DNA of 64,000 bases from Rhizobium sp. FKY42 (lineage in GTDB: Bacteria; Pseudomonadota; Alphaproteobacteria; Rhizobiales; Rhizobiaceae). Location: NCBI RefSeq assembly GCF_005222835.1, contig NZ_STGA01000011.1, forward strand, positions 1-64,000. The letters are read 5' to 3'. The notes under the pieces were generated by a model. It made no database searches and was not told the origin of the DNA. It was given only the letters and a program-made list of their open reading frames with translations. Shown piece after piece: positions 26,925 to 35,842 of this stretch; position 1 is the stretch's first letter; each line of letters begins with the position of its first letter. Made by a program: the position numbers and the translations under genes.

Positions 26925-27167
26925 TTACCAGGACAGGGTCAGGTTATCGGGACCGGGCGCGGGTGTCGTATTTGTCACCCTAACGCTGCGGCCACCGACG
27001 TTATAGGTATGGATCTCACCCAACGGGATGACGTGCGGCTCAGGCTCTTCATCGCCAATCGCGACAGTGTAGGGCGTCATGACGCCTGTCACCTGGAGTG
27101 CTCCCCGAACCTGCCCTTCCCTCAGAAAGGCAGACTGCCTGCGCGGCACTGTTATGACCGTTAGCAT
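26925..27167 (-). CDS. Small hypothetical protein
   Basis: This 80-aa protein of unknown function (opening MLTVITVPRRQSAFLREG) sits between the two paralogous genes on the same strand, 38 nt downstream of the first and 127 nt upstream of the second. GAGGT lies upstream of the ATG at 27167. It is predicted to be beta-rich with no membrane segment. Its place in the operon is the main support. Confidence 0.5.
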   Translation of the reverse strand: MLTVITVPRRQSAFLREGQVRGALQVTGVMTPYTVAIGDEEPEPHVIPLGEIHTYNVGGRSVRVTNTTPAPGPDNLTLSW

Positions 27168-27205
27168 GATCGATACCTCAAACCACTGATGCTTCGATTG
27201 ACGCC

Positions 27206-27829
27206 TCAGCTCATGATGAACTGATTGTTCTGGTCGTTATAGGCGACGCTGGCGGTTGAGTTGGTCGTATAGGTGACCGTCAGCGCGTTGCCGGCAACCT
27301 GGGAGATGACGATACCGTTGTTCGAATAGCTGGACGTATAGATCTGGATCGTCTCGATCGGCGTGAAGATTGCCTGCTGGTTGAAGAGAATGCCAACAGC
27401 GCAAATCGGGGCGGAAAGAGCCGCGCCGTTGACCGTCGCACCCTGTACGAGACCGCCGGTCACCATCGCCACATTGTTGATCTTGAGGTTCGGATCGCCG
27501 TTGTTGATCTCATACTGCGTTGTGCCAACAGAACCGGGGACGCCGGAATCGAAATAACCAGCGGTGTTGAGGTTATAGCTGCTACCAGCGATTGCTGTCG
27601 CCTGTGAGCTGGTGATGATCTGGGCACCAGCCTGTGCATTGGTGGTCGATGCATAGACCGAATACTGCTCCGTCCAGGTGACAGTGTTATTGAGCTGTGG
27701 CTGGAAGGTAATCCAGGCTGTCTGGAGGCCACCCGCTGATTGCTTCGCAATCGTAACGCTCTGTCCAGCCTGGCTCAATGCCTGAAGGCCGGCCTGATCG
27801 AATGCAATATTCAGAGTATAATTTGGCAT
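27206..27829 (-). CDS. Uncharacterised beta-rich protein, paralogue of the 26138-26797 product
   Basis: This 207-aa protein shares its plan with the product at 26138-26797: NYTLNIAFDQAGLQALSQAG at the N terminus, TVTWTEQYSVYASTT in the middle, and a C-terminal strand VAYNDQNNQFIMS. Asn, Gln, Ser and Thr are abundant and Cys nearly absent. No signal peptide is seen, so it may be cytoplasmic or leave by a non-Sec route. AGGAT precedes the ATG. It lies downstream of the AraC-type gene on the same strand, which suggests control by that regulator. Confidence 0.72.
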   Translation of the reverse strand: MPNYTLNIAFDQAGLQALSQAGQSVTIAKQSAGGLQTAWITFQPQLNNTVTWTEQYSVYASTTNAQAGAQIITSSQATAIAGSSYNLNTAGYFDSGVPGSVGTTQYEINNGDPNLKINNVAMVTGGLVQGATVNGAALSAPICAVGILFNQQAIFTPIETIQIYTSSYSNNGIVISQVAGNALTVTYTTNSTASVAYNDQNNQFIMS

Positions 27830-28013
27830 GTTAATATCCTATCAAGGCTTACGTTGACGCTATAGGAAGGTTTCACAGACGTCTCGTTGTGATACCCTCC
27901 CCGTTGTCGGCTGCATTCCGTCAGGCCAATCTTTTTAGCAACCTGAGCGTTTTTTATTTTGATATGCAACCTGAAAGAGAAGTTAGTGATCTTCTCCGAA
28001 GGTTTCTTCTTCG

Positions 28014-28736
28014 TCAGTCATCCTGACGTTTGCGCGCTTCATCTCTTCGGTACTGAAGGGGGGATTTGCCGAAATGACGCTTGAACGCCGTCGCGAAGTT
28101 GTTTGGCGATGGATAGCCAAATTCAGCTGCGATTTCAGTGATTGAATCCATGCTTCGCATCAGGCGGTAGGCTGCACCTTCCAGTCTGAGCTTCCGTTGC
28201 CAAGCGAGAGGCGGAAGTCCGAACTCCTGCTTGAAAAGGCGGTTTATAGTGTTGTGATTGCTATGGAAATTTCTGGCCAGCGACCGGACGGATACAGACC
28301 GCTGCGGATCTTCGCTCATAAAGTTGCAGATGCGTTCAACGAGTGGGATCGACGAAAACCGGTGATATCCTCCTTCATGAGACCAGATCCCGCAGCGACC
28401 CAGGATTCGAACACTCAGTTCGGCCGGCGTAAGGGGCCATGCGATGAAATCGGTAAAGCCGGACGAGTAGGTTGTTTCACGATTGTTCAGTCCGGGGGTT
28501 ACGAGGGCTAGATTATGGACATTCAACGGAACCTTCGTGGGGAATTCGTTCCTGCAGTCGAAGATAGCAAAATCCCTGGAACTTGCCCGGTTCTGCGGTT
28601 CTGCGTGGTTCAGCTGAAATCCATTCAATGACTGGATTGCAGTGCTGACGATCCCTGCGAGGCTCTGGTCGGTTGAATGAATCTCGAGCGCGATGGAGGT
28701 TAGGCTAACTTTGTGGGTGAAGTGGATCAAGTGCAT
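28014..28736 (-). CDS. AraC-family regulator with receiver-like N-terminal region
   Basis: This 240-aa protein ends in a two-helix-turn-helix AraC domain (RSLARNFHSNHNTINRLFKQ, then IAAEFGYPSPNNFATAFKRH and FGKSPLQYRR, about residues 145-232). The first 120 residues look like a decayed response-regulator receiver: FAIFDCRN could mark the phosphoacceptor strand, and DFIAWPLTPAELSVRIL resembles the end of a receiver, with the usual K-P replaced by W-P. Phosphorylation is therefore doubtful. It lies between the synthetase gene and the paralogous small genes on the same strand and is the natural regulator of both. Confidence 0.82.
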   Translation of the reverse strand: MHLIHFTHKVSLTSIALEIHSTDQSLAGIVSTAIQSLNGFQLNHAEPQNRASSRDFAIFDCRNEFPTKVPLNVHNLALVTPGLNNRETTYSSGFTDFIAWPLTPAELSVRILGRCGIWSHEGGYHRFSSIPLVERICNFMSEDPQRSVSVRSLARNFHSNHNTINRLFKQEFGLPPLAWQRKLRLEGAAYRLMRSMDSITEIAAEFGYPSPNNFATAFKRHFGKSPLQYRRDEARKRQDD

Positions 28737-28939
28737 GCTACTACCAAATTGCTGTTTAAAACAATTTCTGGTAGCGGATTAACTGCACTACTCTCGATAG
28801 CTAAAAATGATAAAATTTACCACAGGTTGCAGACTTGCCGCTCTGCAGATATGGAATACCCGCTGCCACAGGATGACAGCGGATGGATAATTCCTATGAG
28901 AAAGGCTGGATACGTCTCTCGAATCTATTCGAAATCGGC

Positions 28940-31900
28940 TCAATCGTCTAACGCTTTGAAAAAGCCATAAAGTTTGCCGGGGTTGCCGCGCCAGATGGAA
29001 TTCTTCTCCAGAATTTCACCCTTCATGATAAAGCAATCCAAATCCGCAGTTGAACCTTCCTGCATGACAACGCCGTAGTGAATGAACGCGCCTGTGGCCA
29101 AGGTACATCCGTTACCGATGCGGATATGGTCTGATTTGAAGGCCCCCTCCTCCAGAGAGTGAGCCTGGATGACGCAACCTTCGTTCAACGTTACATCGTC
29201 ACCGATTTCGACCAGCGAACGTTCAGTCAGGTTCGCGCCGCCATCGTAGACGCGCTTGCCCATCTTGACCCCAAGCGCTCTCAAGATCATTGGCCTAAAT
29301 GGTGTTCCCGTAAACAGGTTGGTCACGGGAGAATCGGCCAGTTTCCAGTGGCGTTCGTGACGCCAGAACGAGATGTCGTAGATCGTGGTCATGTTGGGCT
29401 TCAGCGGACGGAAGCGAAGGCTGGTCCATTCGATCAAGATGTGAAGTACGATGGTAACACTCGCCGTCAGGACGACTGCGCCGAACAAGGCAAGGTGACC
29501 CCACTCTGTGTAATAGTTCAGCGCGCGATCCCAGATTGCGAGTGTTGAAAACAGCATGATCCATTGAACCGCGAAGAATGTCAGGCCAGTTGCTGCATTG
29601 TGCCTGTTCTTCCGCGGCAACTGCGCACGTCGTTCGTCCTCAGTGACCCCTTGAATAAGGTCGACATCCCGTTGAACGATACGGGGGATCTCGAATGGCG
29701 GGGAACCCAACAGTCCTACATTCTCGCGCATCGGGCCATCGACCGGAATCATGACCTTGGTTCCGAGAAGAACATTCTCTCCCGTGCGGCCGTTCGGAGG
29801 ATAGAAGATGTTGTTTCCGAGGTAATTCCGTTCACCAATCTTGGTTTTTTCCAGGCGGAACGCGGTCGCAGACTTGTTGACGTTGATCATGTACAGACCG
29901 TCCGAAACCATTGTCCCGGAGCCAATCTCGCAAAAAAGCGGATTATCCTGCTGTTGATTGCTGCCAAAGTTGGAACCGGTCTGAACCACCTTGTTCAATT
30001 TCCATCCGAGAGCTCGAATGTAGTGGACGATGGCGGAACTGTCGCCAAACAGAAGGTTCAGCAATCGCGCATTGGTGACAACTTCCACGATGGACTGAAG
30101 CCAGAAATGGAAACCATAGAGCTTGTATGTCCGGTTCGGTCGCAAGATGAAGCTGAATAGTCGAGGCAGAATGAGCGCGGCAGCCAACAGACCCGCAAAC
30201 AAGGCAACCAGCGTTACGGTCGTGCCGATCGCCACCACGCCAATGGATTCCTGGTAGTCGTCGGAAACATTCTGCCAATAGCTGTGGAACCATAAAGGAA
30301 TGGGAGTCACAAAGACGAACAGTGTAATGACCTGGACAATTTCGTAAAGAATTCGGCGGGTCGTCGAAATCTGGACCGGAGGAACAGGACAGTAATTGGC
30401 AGTCGTCTGACTTGCGGGAGAGCCATGCCAATGCTGGTCGTCGGGTATCCTCTGCCCCCTCAGGAGCGAGGAGGCATGGCCGAGCTGCGACCGATTGCCA
30501 ATACTCGTGTCGATGTCGATCATGCAGCCCATCCCCACAAAGGCATTGTCGCCAATCGAGATTGGGCCTGTATGAATGTATCCCGACTGCGCGCGATACC
30601 CCATAAGCATGGACTCTTTACGCAGAATGGAATTGTCACCAATCGAAATGAGGTCTGTACAGACAGGAATCGAGCGGCATTCGATCGTCGTATTGTCACC
30701 CAGGCGGGCGCCTAGCAAACGAAGGTAGAGGCTGTAGAGCGGACTTCCTCGGAAAAGTACGACGGGCGCGGTTTGTATCAGCGTCTTGACGACCCAGAAG
30801 CGGTAATAGCGCAGACTCCAGATGGGAATGCTTTCCGGTTTCCACCGTCCGATCAGCAGCCACTTCATCAAGATTGCAAAGCCGGACATGCCAAAGAAGA
30901 TAGCAAGCGATAGAAGTGCGCATCTTGCATAGAGCTGGGCGGGATCATCCAGCTTGTCATAGACCCAATTCAGTCCCCGGTTAAGCAACCATAGATCTGC
31001 ATAGGCGTAAACGCAATAGAACAGGAGTTGCGCAGAACCACAGGCCCAATAGGCGATATTGCTGGCTCGGTGACGGGGATACGTTTCCTCAACGGCGACC
31101 ACCTCTTCCTCTGGCCCCTTGAGGTATTGCGCCAAACTCGCAACAGAAGGGTGCATGTAGATGTCACGCATCGAAGTGGTGGCCCACTCTTTACGCATTC
31201 TCAGCTTCGCACAGAACCGCGCCAGGAGTAGGGAGTTCGCACCCAAATCGTCGAAGAAATGATCTTCGATCGAATTGACCTTCATGTTCAGCGCCTCAGA
31301 AAGCGCGTTGGTGATGAACTGTTCTTCATCGTTTGATGGCGGAACATGTGGTCGTTCCTTGCTAACTCTCAAGCTCACGGGCCGTGGCAACTTGCGCGTA
31401 TCAACCTTGTCGGAAACCGTCATTGGCAATGACGGCAACTCCTCAAGGAACGATGGTACCATATAGTCTGGCAGACGCTTTCGCAGTTCTGCGGCAATGG
31501 CGCTCCGAGACATCGCATCAACGCCGGACTTATATGCATAGTATCCGACAAGCTCGACTCGGCCTGGTTCAATCTCCCAAGTGGTAACGGCAGCCTGCGC
31601 GATGGACGGTTGCTCCAGAAGCACCGATTCAATTTCGCTCAGTTCAATCCGATAGCCTCGGATCTTCACCTGGGTGTCGATGCGGCCGTGATATTCGATA
31701 TCGCCTTGCTCGTTGATCCGGCCGAGATCACCTGTCCGGTAGATTCGATGGGAGGGATTGTTAGGCAGCCCGATAAAGTCGGGGATGAACTTTTGTTCGG
31801 TCAGGTCAGGACGGTTGAGGTAACCAACTGCAAGCCCGATACCAGCGATACCAATCTCACCCAGATCTCCGGGAGAAGCAAGCTCCGGAGATTCAGGGTC

Positions 31901-32962
31901 AAGCAGAACGATTGAGTATGTGGGCAAGGGCATTCCGATTGTGACCGGATCATCGGGTGTCAAATAGCACATCGTCGCCGTGACGGTTGCTTCCGTGGGC
32001 CCATAGGTGTTTAGGATCTGCCGATCTGGACGCCACCATCTCTGCACCAGATTCTGCGGACAATGCTCTCCCCCAACCAGAATCGCGCGAAGTGAAGGAA
32101 CATCGCTCTCGACAGACGACAGGAGGGTAGGCGAACACGCCATGCAGGTTATTTCGTTGGCGCGGAGGAATTCGGCAAGCTCCTCACCGACAAGCGTCAT
32201 ACGGCCCGGTGCCGGAACAATGGTCGCACCAGCGGCGAAAGGAACCCAGATCTCCTCGGTGGAGAAATCAAAGGCAATCGTCATGCCCTGATAGACTCGG
32301 TCTTCTGGCCGGTAGCCATAAGCATCCGCTGCGACGCGTACGAAATTGCAAATGCTTCGATGCGCAACAGCCACCCCCTTGGGTCGGCCTGTCGTGCCTG
32401 AGGTATAAAGAATGTAGCACAGATCATCGGAAGCCGGACCGACCTGAACCGCCGAAGACGCGAACTTGGACAAATGCTCGCGGTCGAGCGTTACCACGAG
32501 ATGGGGGACGGATAAGCCCCTTGCGCGATCAGCATAGGCCTTGATTGTAACGAGGAGAGTGACATTGGCATCCTCCAAAATGAGCGCCATGCGTTCATCC
32601 GGAAAGGCCGTCGCAAGCGGAACGAAAACCGCACCAGCCTTTAGAATGGCGAGAATGATGATGTAGGTTTCAGCTGAGCGATCAACCAGAAGCGCAACGC
32701 GGTCACCCGGCTTCACACTCTGATCGATCAACATGCGCGCAACCTGATTGGCGCACGCATCGATCTCGGCATAGGTCCACTGTCGGCAAGCATCGATAAC
32801 AGCCACTGCGCCGCCGCCTGATGCTGCGCGCTCTGCAAAGATATGCTCCAGCCTTTCACCTTGCCTGGAAGCAGTGGCAGATACCGGACCAAGAAGGATC
32901 GGGGCATTCTCTCCGATGTCGGAAAGGTCACGTCCGCGCAAATGTGTCCCAATCAAATTCAT
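28940..32962 (-). CDS. Pls/PosA-type nonribosomal peptide synthetase (A-T-TM-C1-C2-C3)
   Basis: This 1340-aa membrane synthetase has the plan of epsilon-poly-L-lysine synthetase-type enzymes. Residues about 30-540 form an adenylation domain (YILYTSGTTGRPKGVAV, NTYGPTEATVTATM, YRTGDLGR, and a C-terminal core with SDKVDTRKLPR). The IAFDFSTEE stretch keeps the Asp that binds alpha-amino groups. A thiolation domain follows (DDLGANSLLLARF, about residue 590). There is no condensation or thioesterase domain. The C-terminal 700 residues alternate three pairs of membrane segments with three left-handed beta-helix-like domains of hexapeptide repeats (for example ISIGDNAFVGMGCMIDIDTS). The start at 32962 follows AGGTGG. 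In the family these tandem domains act as amide ligases; the amino acid used here is unknown. Confidence 0.88.
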   Translation of the reverse strand: MNLIGTHLRGRDLSDIGENAPILLGPVSATASRQGERLEHIFAERAASGGGAVAVIDACRQWTYAEIDACANQVARMLIDQSVKPGDRVALLVDRSAETYIIILAILKAGAVFVPLATAFPDERMALILEDANVTLLVTIKAYADRARGLSVPHLVVTLDREHLSKFASSAVQVGPASDDLCYILYTSGTTGRPKGVAVAHRSICNFVRVAADAYGYRPEDRVYQGMTIAFDFSTEEIWVPFAAGATIVPAPGRMTLVGEELAEFLRANEITCMACSPTLLSSVESDVPSLRAILVGGEHCPQNLVQRWWRPDRQILNTYGPTEATVTATMCYLTPDDPVTIGMPLPTYSIVLLDPESPELASPGDLGEIGIAGIGLAVGYLNRPDLTEQKFIPDFIGLPNNPSHRIYRTGDLGRINEQGDIEYHGRIDTQVKIRGYRIELSEIESVLLEQPSIAQAAVTTWEIEPGRVELVGYYAYKSGVDAMSRSAIAAELRKRLPDYMVPSFLEELPSLPMTVSDKVDTRKLPRPVSLRVSKERPHVPPSNDEEQFITNALSEALNMKVNSIEDHFFDDLGANSLLLARFCAKLRMRKEWATTSMRDIYMHPSVASLAQYLKGPEEEVVAVEETYPRHRASNIAYWACGSAQLLFYCVYAYADLWLLNRGLNWVYDKLDDPAQLYARCALLSLAIFFGMSGFAILMKWLLIGRWKPESIPIWSLRYYRFWVVKTLIQTAPVVLFRGSPLYSLYLRLLGARLGDNTTIECRSIPVCTDLISIGDNSILRKESMLMGYRAQSGYIHTGPISIGDNAFVGMGCMIDIDTSIGNRSQLGHASSLLRGQRIPDDQHWHGSPASQTTANYCPVPPVQISTTRRILYEIVQVITLFVFVTPIPLWFHSYWQNVSDDYQESIGVVAIGTTVTLVALFAGLLAAALILPRLFSFILRPNRTYKLYGFHFWLQSIVEVVTNARLLNLLFGDSSAIVHYIRALGWKLNKVVQTGSNFGSNQQQDNPLFCEIGSGTMVSDGLYMINVNKSATAFRLEKTKIGERNYLGNNIFYPPNGRTGENVLLGTKVMIPVDGPMRENVGLLGSPPFEIPRIVQRDVDLIQGVTEDERRAQLPRKNRHNAATGLTFFAVQWIMLFSTLAIWDRALNYYTEWGHLALFGAVVLTASVTIVLHILIEWTSLRFRPLKPNMTTIYDISFWRHERHWKLADSPVTNLFTGTPFRPMILRALGVKMGKRVYDGGANLTERSLVEIGDDVTLNEGCVIQAHSLEEGAFKSDHIRIGNGCTLATGAFIHYGVVMQEGSTADLDCFIMKGEILEKNSIWRGNPGKLYGFFKALDD

Positions 32963-33315
32963 TATGTCCACCTGCCTACGCTGCACCACCGCTGATCATA
33001 TGTGAGGAGACGGTATTACCGGTTCAGGGCTCATTATGATTGCAATGAATTCTTGCAGTCTCCCGCCTATTCTGGAACTGCGCCACACCTATGTTTCGGT
33101 GCGCCCGGTTCGGTCAAGACTTCTGTTTGCTTCGCCACTTTTTTTTGCACGGTGTGCTAATTCTTCAGCAGATTGAGCAGGGCCTGACTTGCAAATATTT
33201 CGATCCTGGTCGAGCGCAGTACGCAACAACCAAACTTCAGCGGAACGCGGTATCCCTAGATTACATCATCACATCGGGACCTGGGCTGCGGCGCGGGCAA
33301 TTGGCCAGCGGCCAT

Positions 33316-33331
33316 GTTCCCCGCGGGGAAC
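33316..33331. promoter_or_regulatory. parS-like centromere site 1
   Basis: The perfect 16-bp palindrome GTTCCCCGCGGGGAAC fits the repABC parS consensus GTTNNCNNNNGNNAAC at every fixed position. RepB is expected to bind it for plasmid partition. It lies about 190 bp upstream of repA. Confidence 0.85.
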
Positions 33332-33356
33332 TACGGACGCTGGCAAAGCATAGCGA

Positions 33357-33372
33357 GTTCCCCGCGGGGAAC
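33357..33372. promoter_or_regulatory. parS-like centromere site 2
   Basis: This is a second, identical copy of the 16-bp palindrome, 41 bp from the first (close to four helical turns), so both sites would face the same side of the DNA. Together they form the probable centromere. Confidence 0.85.
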
Positions 33373-33523
33373 TATTGCCCATTCACCCCCACTCCGAATC
33401 GATATAGGTTTGTAGTTGCGCATAATCGCCGTAGTTCCGGTTTTTTGCGAAACATCACCCTCGTTAGAGACATATTAACCAAGGCTGCTTCTATCTATCG
33501 CAATGCAATTGAGGACCCGAATC

Positions 33524-34699
33524 GTGAACCGCCATCTAAGTAGCCTTGACTTCATGCAAAGCTTTTCGAGCAAACTTGACAGCGCGCTTCAGAGCTTGAC
33601 GCTTGCCCAGTATCCACCGGACTCGCGTCGCGAAATGCGACTTTTCCCGGCAGCGGAAGTAGCAACGCTACTGGATGTATCGGAAGCCTATATTCGACAG
33701 ATCGTCCAGAAGGAGAAGGGGCCCGCTCCGGAAATTAGCGGCAATGGACGTCGCATGTATACCCTTGAGCAAATTCTCGAGCTGAGAATGATGCTTGCAG
33801 AAAACGGGCGCAAGAAGTGGATGAACCCTCGCCGCATTACCGGCGAAGCCTGCCAGATCATTTCAGTCACGAATTTCAAGGGCGGTTCCAGCAAGACCTC
33901 CACGACGGTCCATCTGGCGCATTACCTTGCCTTGCGGGGTTACCGCGTGCTGCTGCTGGATCTCGATCCGCAGGCTTCGCTCACCAGTCTTCATGGAGCA
34001 CTGCCGACCTTTGATCCACGGACCGACGATACCTTTTATGCAGCCATCCGCTTCGATCAACCGCGTCCGACACACGATCTCATTCACAAGACACATATCA
34101 CCGGCCTCGACGTTATATGTGCCGGACTTGAACTGACGGAATTTGAAACCGCGGTCGCACTTGAGATGCGCAAAAGCGGCACAAGCTTCTTGCTACGTGT
34201 ATCTCAAGCTCTGGAGCAGGTAACGGACGATTACGACATCATCCTGATGGATTCAGCGCCTTCGCTAAACTTCCTCACACTCTCCTCGCTAACAGCAGCG
34301 ACCGGCGTTATCATTCCTGTGCCAGCCCATATGCTAGACGTGGACGCAACCGGCAAATTTCTCGAACTGGCATCGTCCTACATGCAGATCCTCAATGATG
34401 TGGGCGCATCCGTCTCCTGGGATTTTGCGAGGTTCCTGATTACCAAGTATGAACCAAACGACCATCCGCAGGCCAATATGGCTGCTCTCATGCGTCAGGT
34501 CTTCGGCGAGAACCTGCTGCTGAACATGATTATCAAATCAACAGCGGTTGCCGACGCACTGACCTGGAAGCAAAGTCTCTACGAGGTGCAGCGCTCGAGA
34601 TTTTCGTCACCGAAAACCTACGACAGAGCGATTGAGTCGCTAAACGCGTCCAATGAAGAAATCGAAAAACTCATCTGGACTGCATGGGGTCGCCAATGA
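33524..34699 (+). CDS. repA: Plasmid partition ATPase RepA
   Basis: This ParA-type ATPase of about 391 aa belongs to the repABC cassette. It segregates the plasmid with RepB and represses the operon. It has an N-terminal helix-turn-helix region (FPAAEVATLLDVSEAYIRQI, about residues 43-62), a deviant Walker A motif (NFKGGSSKTSTTVHLA, about residue 117), and Walker A' and B stretches (LLLDLDPQASL and IILMDSAPSLNFL). The start is uncertain: I prefer the GTG at 33524 behind GAGGA, while ATGs at 33503 and 33554 lack a good site. Its stop overlaps repB by 4 nt (ATGA). Confidence 0.95.
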   Translation: MNRHLSSLDFMQSFSSKLDSALQSLTLAQYPPDSRREMRLFPAAEVATLLDVSEAYIRQIVQKEKGPAPEISGNGRRMYTLEQILELRMMLAENGRKKWMNPRRITGEACQIISVTNFKGGSSKTSTTVHLAHYLALRGYRVLLLDLDPQASLTSLHGALPTFDPRTDDTFYAAIRFDQPRPTHDLIHKTHITGLDVICAGLELTEFETAVALEMRKSGTSFLLRVSQALEQVTDDYDIILMDSAPSLNFLTLSSLTAATGVIIPVPAHMLDVDATGKFLELASSYMQILNDVGASVSWDFARFLITKYEPNDHPQANMAALMRQVFGENLLLNMIIKSTAVADALTWKQSLYEVQRSRFSSPKTYDRAIESLNASNEEIEKLIWTAWGRQ

Positions 34700-35685
34700 G
34701 CCGTAAAGATTCGAAGGGAATGTTCGCCAACGTGCTGGGACAAATGCAGGCACCGGCTGGGCCCATCATCCCCACGCCGGCGCCAAATTCCCAGTCCCCA
34801 CATCTGAAGAAGGTCGCCGACGGTATTCGCCAGATGCAGGAGAGGGGAGAAATCCTCGATCGCCTGCTGAAGGAAGGCGATCGCATTGCTGAAATCGATG
34901 TCGACGATATTGCGCAGTCCGCAATTCAGGATCGCTTCGAAGGAGCCTATGACGATAGTGCCATGGCCGAGATGCTGGAGTCGATCCGGCAGCAGGGCCA
35001 GATTGTGCCCGGTCTGGTTCGACCGACATCGGACGGGGTAAAGCCTTTTCAAATCGTCTACGGTCGTCGCCGTCTGGCTGCGGCCAAGGCTCTGGGTCTG
35101 AAGTTTCGCGCGATCGTCAAGGACCTGACGGATGAACAGGCGATCATCTATCAAGGCGAAGAAAACACCAATCGAGATGATCTTACCTTCATTGAAAAAT
35201 GCAGTTTCGCTCTGGCCCAACAAGAGGCCGGTTTCAACCGCGATGTTATCTGCGCCTCGCTTTCTACGGGCAAATCGCACATCTCCGAAATGATCCGCAT
35301 CGCAACAACGGTGCCGGGAGATGTACTGCGCCTTATTGGTCGTAGTCCGGATACCGGTCGGCGGCGCTGGATGGAGTTCGTCGAACACTGGCATCAGGCT
35401 GACAATGCCGATGGACAGGTGAGGGCGGCTCTTGCCTATGTCAAAGATGGTGCGGACCGTTTCGCGCTTGCGCTCAACGCGCTGAAAACCCAACAGGTCA
35501 GGCAGAGTACCTCTTCAGTTTACACGATCGAAGCGAGTGGGTTGATGATCGGAACCCTTGCACATTCGAAATCGGGCTCGAAAATCAATTTCAACAAGTC
35601 TGTCTCGACCGACTTCGCGGAATTCATTGCTGAGCAGCTGCCTCTGCTGCATGCACAGTATCTAAAGAGAAACAGGAAGGAATAG
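34696..35685 (+). CDS. repB: Plasmid partition protein RepB
   Basis: This 329-aa ParB-type protein binds the parS palindromes. It has the ParB/Srx nuclease-like fold (YGRRRLAAAKALGLKFRAIV and GEENTNRDDLTFIEKC, about residues 115-175), followed by a helix-turn-helix (VICASLSTGKSHISEMIRIA, about residues 185-205). The start overlaps the repA stop. The usual repABC gap to repC contains the antisense RNA. Confidence 0.95.
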   Translation: MSRKDSKGMFANVLGQMQAPAGPIIPTPAPNSQSPHLKKVADGIRQMQERGEILDRLLKEGDRIAEIDVDDIAQSAIQDRFEGAYDDSAMAEMLESIRQQGQIVPGLVRPTSDGVKPFQIVYGRRRLAAAKALGLKFRAIVKDLTDEQAIIYQGEENTNRDDLTFIEKCSFALAQQEAGFNRDVICASLSTGKSHISEMIRIATTVPGDVLRLIGRSPDTGRRRWMEFVEHWHQADNADGQVRAALAYVKDGADRFALALNALKTQQVRQSTSSVYTIEASGLMIGTLAHSKSGSKINFNKSVSTDFAEFIAEQLPLLHAQYLKRNRKE

Positions 35686-35698
35686 TCCGCAAAAGAAA

Positions 35699-35749
35699 AA
35701 GGCCCCCGAGACGTCGCCGTCGTGGAAGCCCTTCTCATATCCTTAAGCA
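35699..35749 (-). ncRNA. repABC counter-transcribed RNA (ctRNA)
   Basis: The repB-repC gap carries a minus-strand promoter, TTGACT (35779-35784 on plus) and GATTCT (35756-35761) with a 17-bp spacer. This gives a transcript of about 50 nt starting near 35749. It ends in a hairpin with GGGCTTCC and GGGGGCC arms followed by a T-rich run (the A-rich plus-strand stretch near 35691-35700). In repABC plasmids such an antisense RNA blocks repC translation and sets copy number and incompatibility. Location, orientation and terminator all fit. Confidence 0.8.
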
Positions 35750-35842
35750 AGACAGAGAATCGCACTTTCACGAATCGCAGTCAAGAGTTTTTGGCACCGT
35801 TTTGGTGAGCGGATTTCTTTTGCCTATTGAAAGGCAAAGAAG

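Larger units (their letters stand above)
32963..33523 (+). promoter_or_regulatory. Upstream region of repA (partition and autoregulation region)
   Basis: This 561-bp gene-free interval separates the divergent synthetase gene and repA. It carries the two 16-bp parS-like palindromes annotated separately at 33316 and 33357 and must hold the repABC promoters. An open frame at 33091-33543 crosses both palindromes and lacks a ribosome-binding site, so I do not treat it as a gene. Confidence 0.6.

Noticed and set aside
28713..28970. 85-aa frame between the regulator and the synthetase gene
   Set aside because: It overlaps the starts or ends of two better-supported minus-strand genes and has no supporting features.
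33091..33543. 150-aa frame upstream of repA
   Set aside because: It spans both parS palindromes and runs into repA without a ribosome-binding site.
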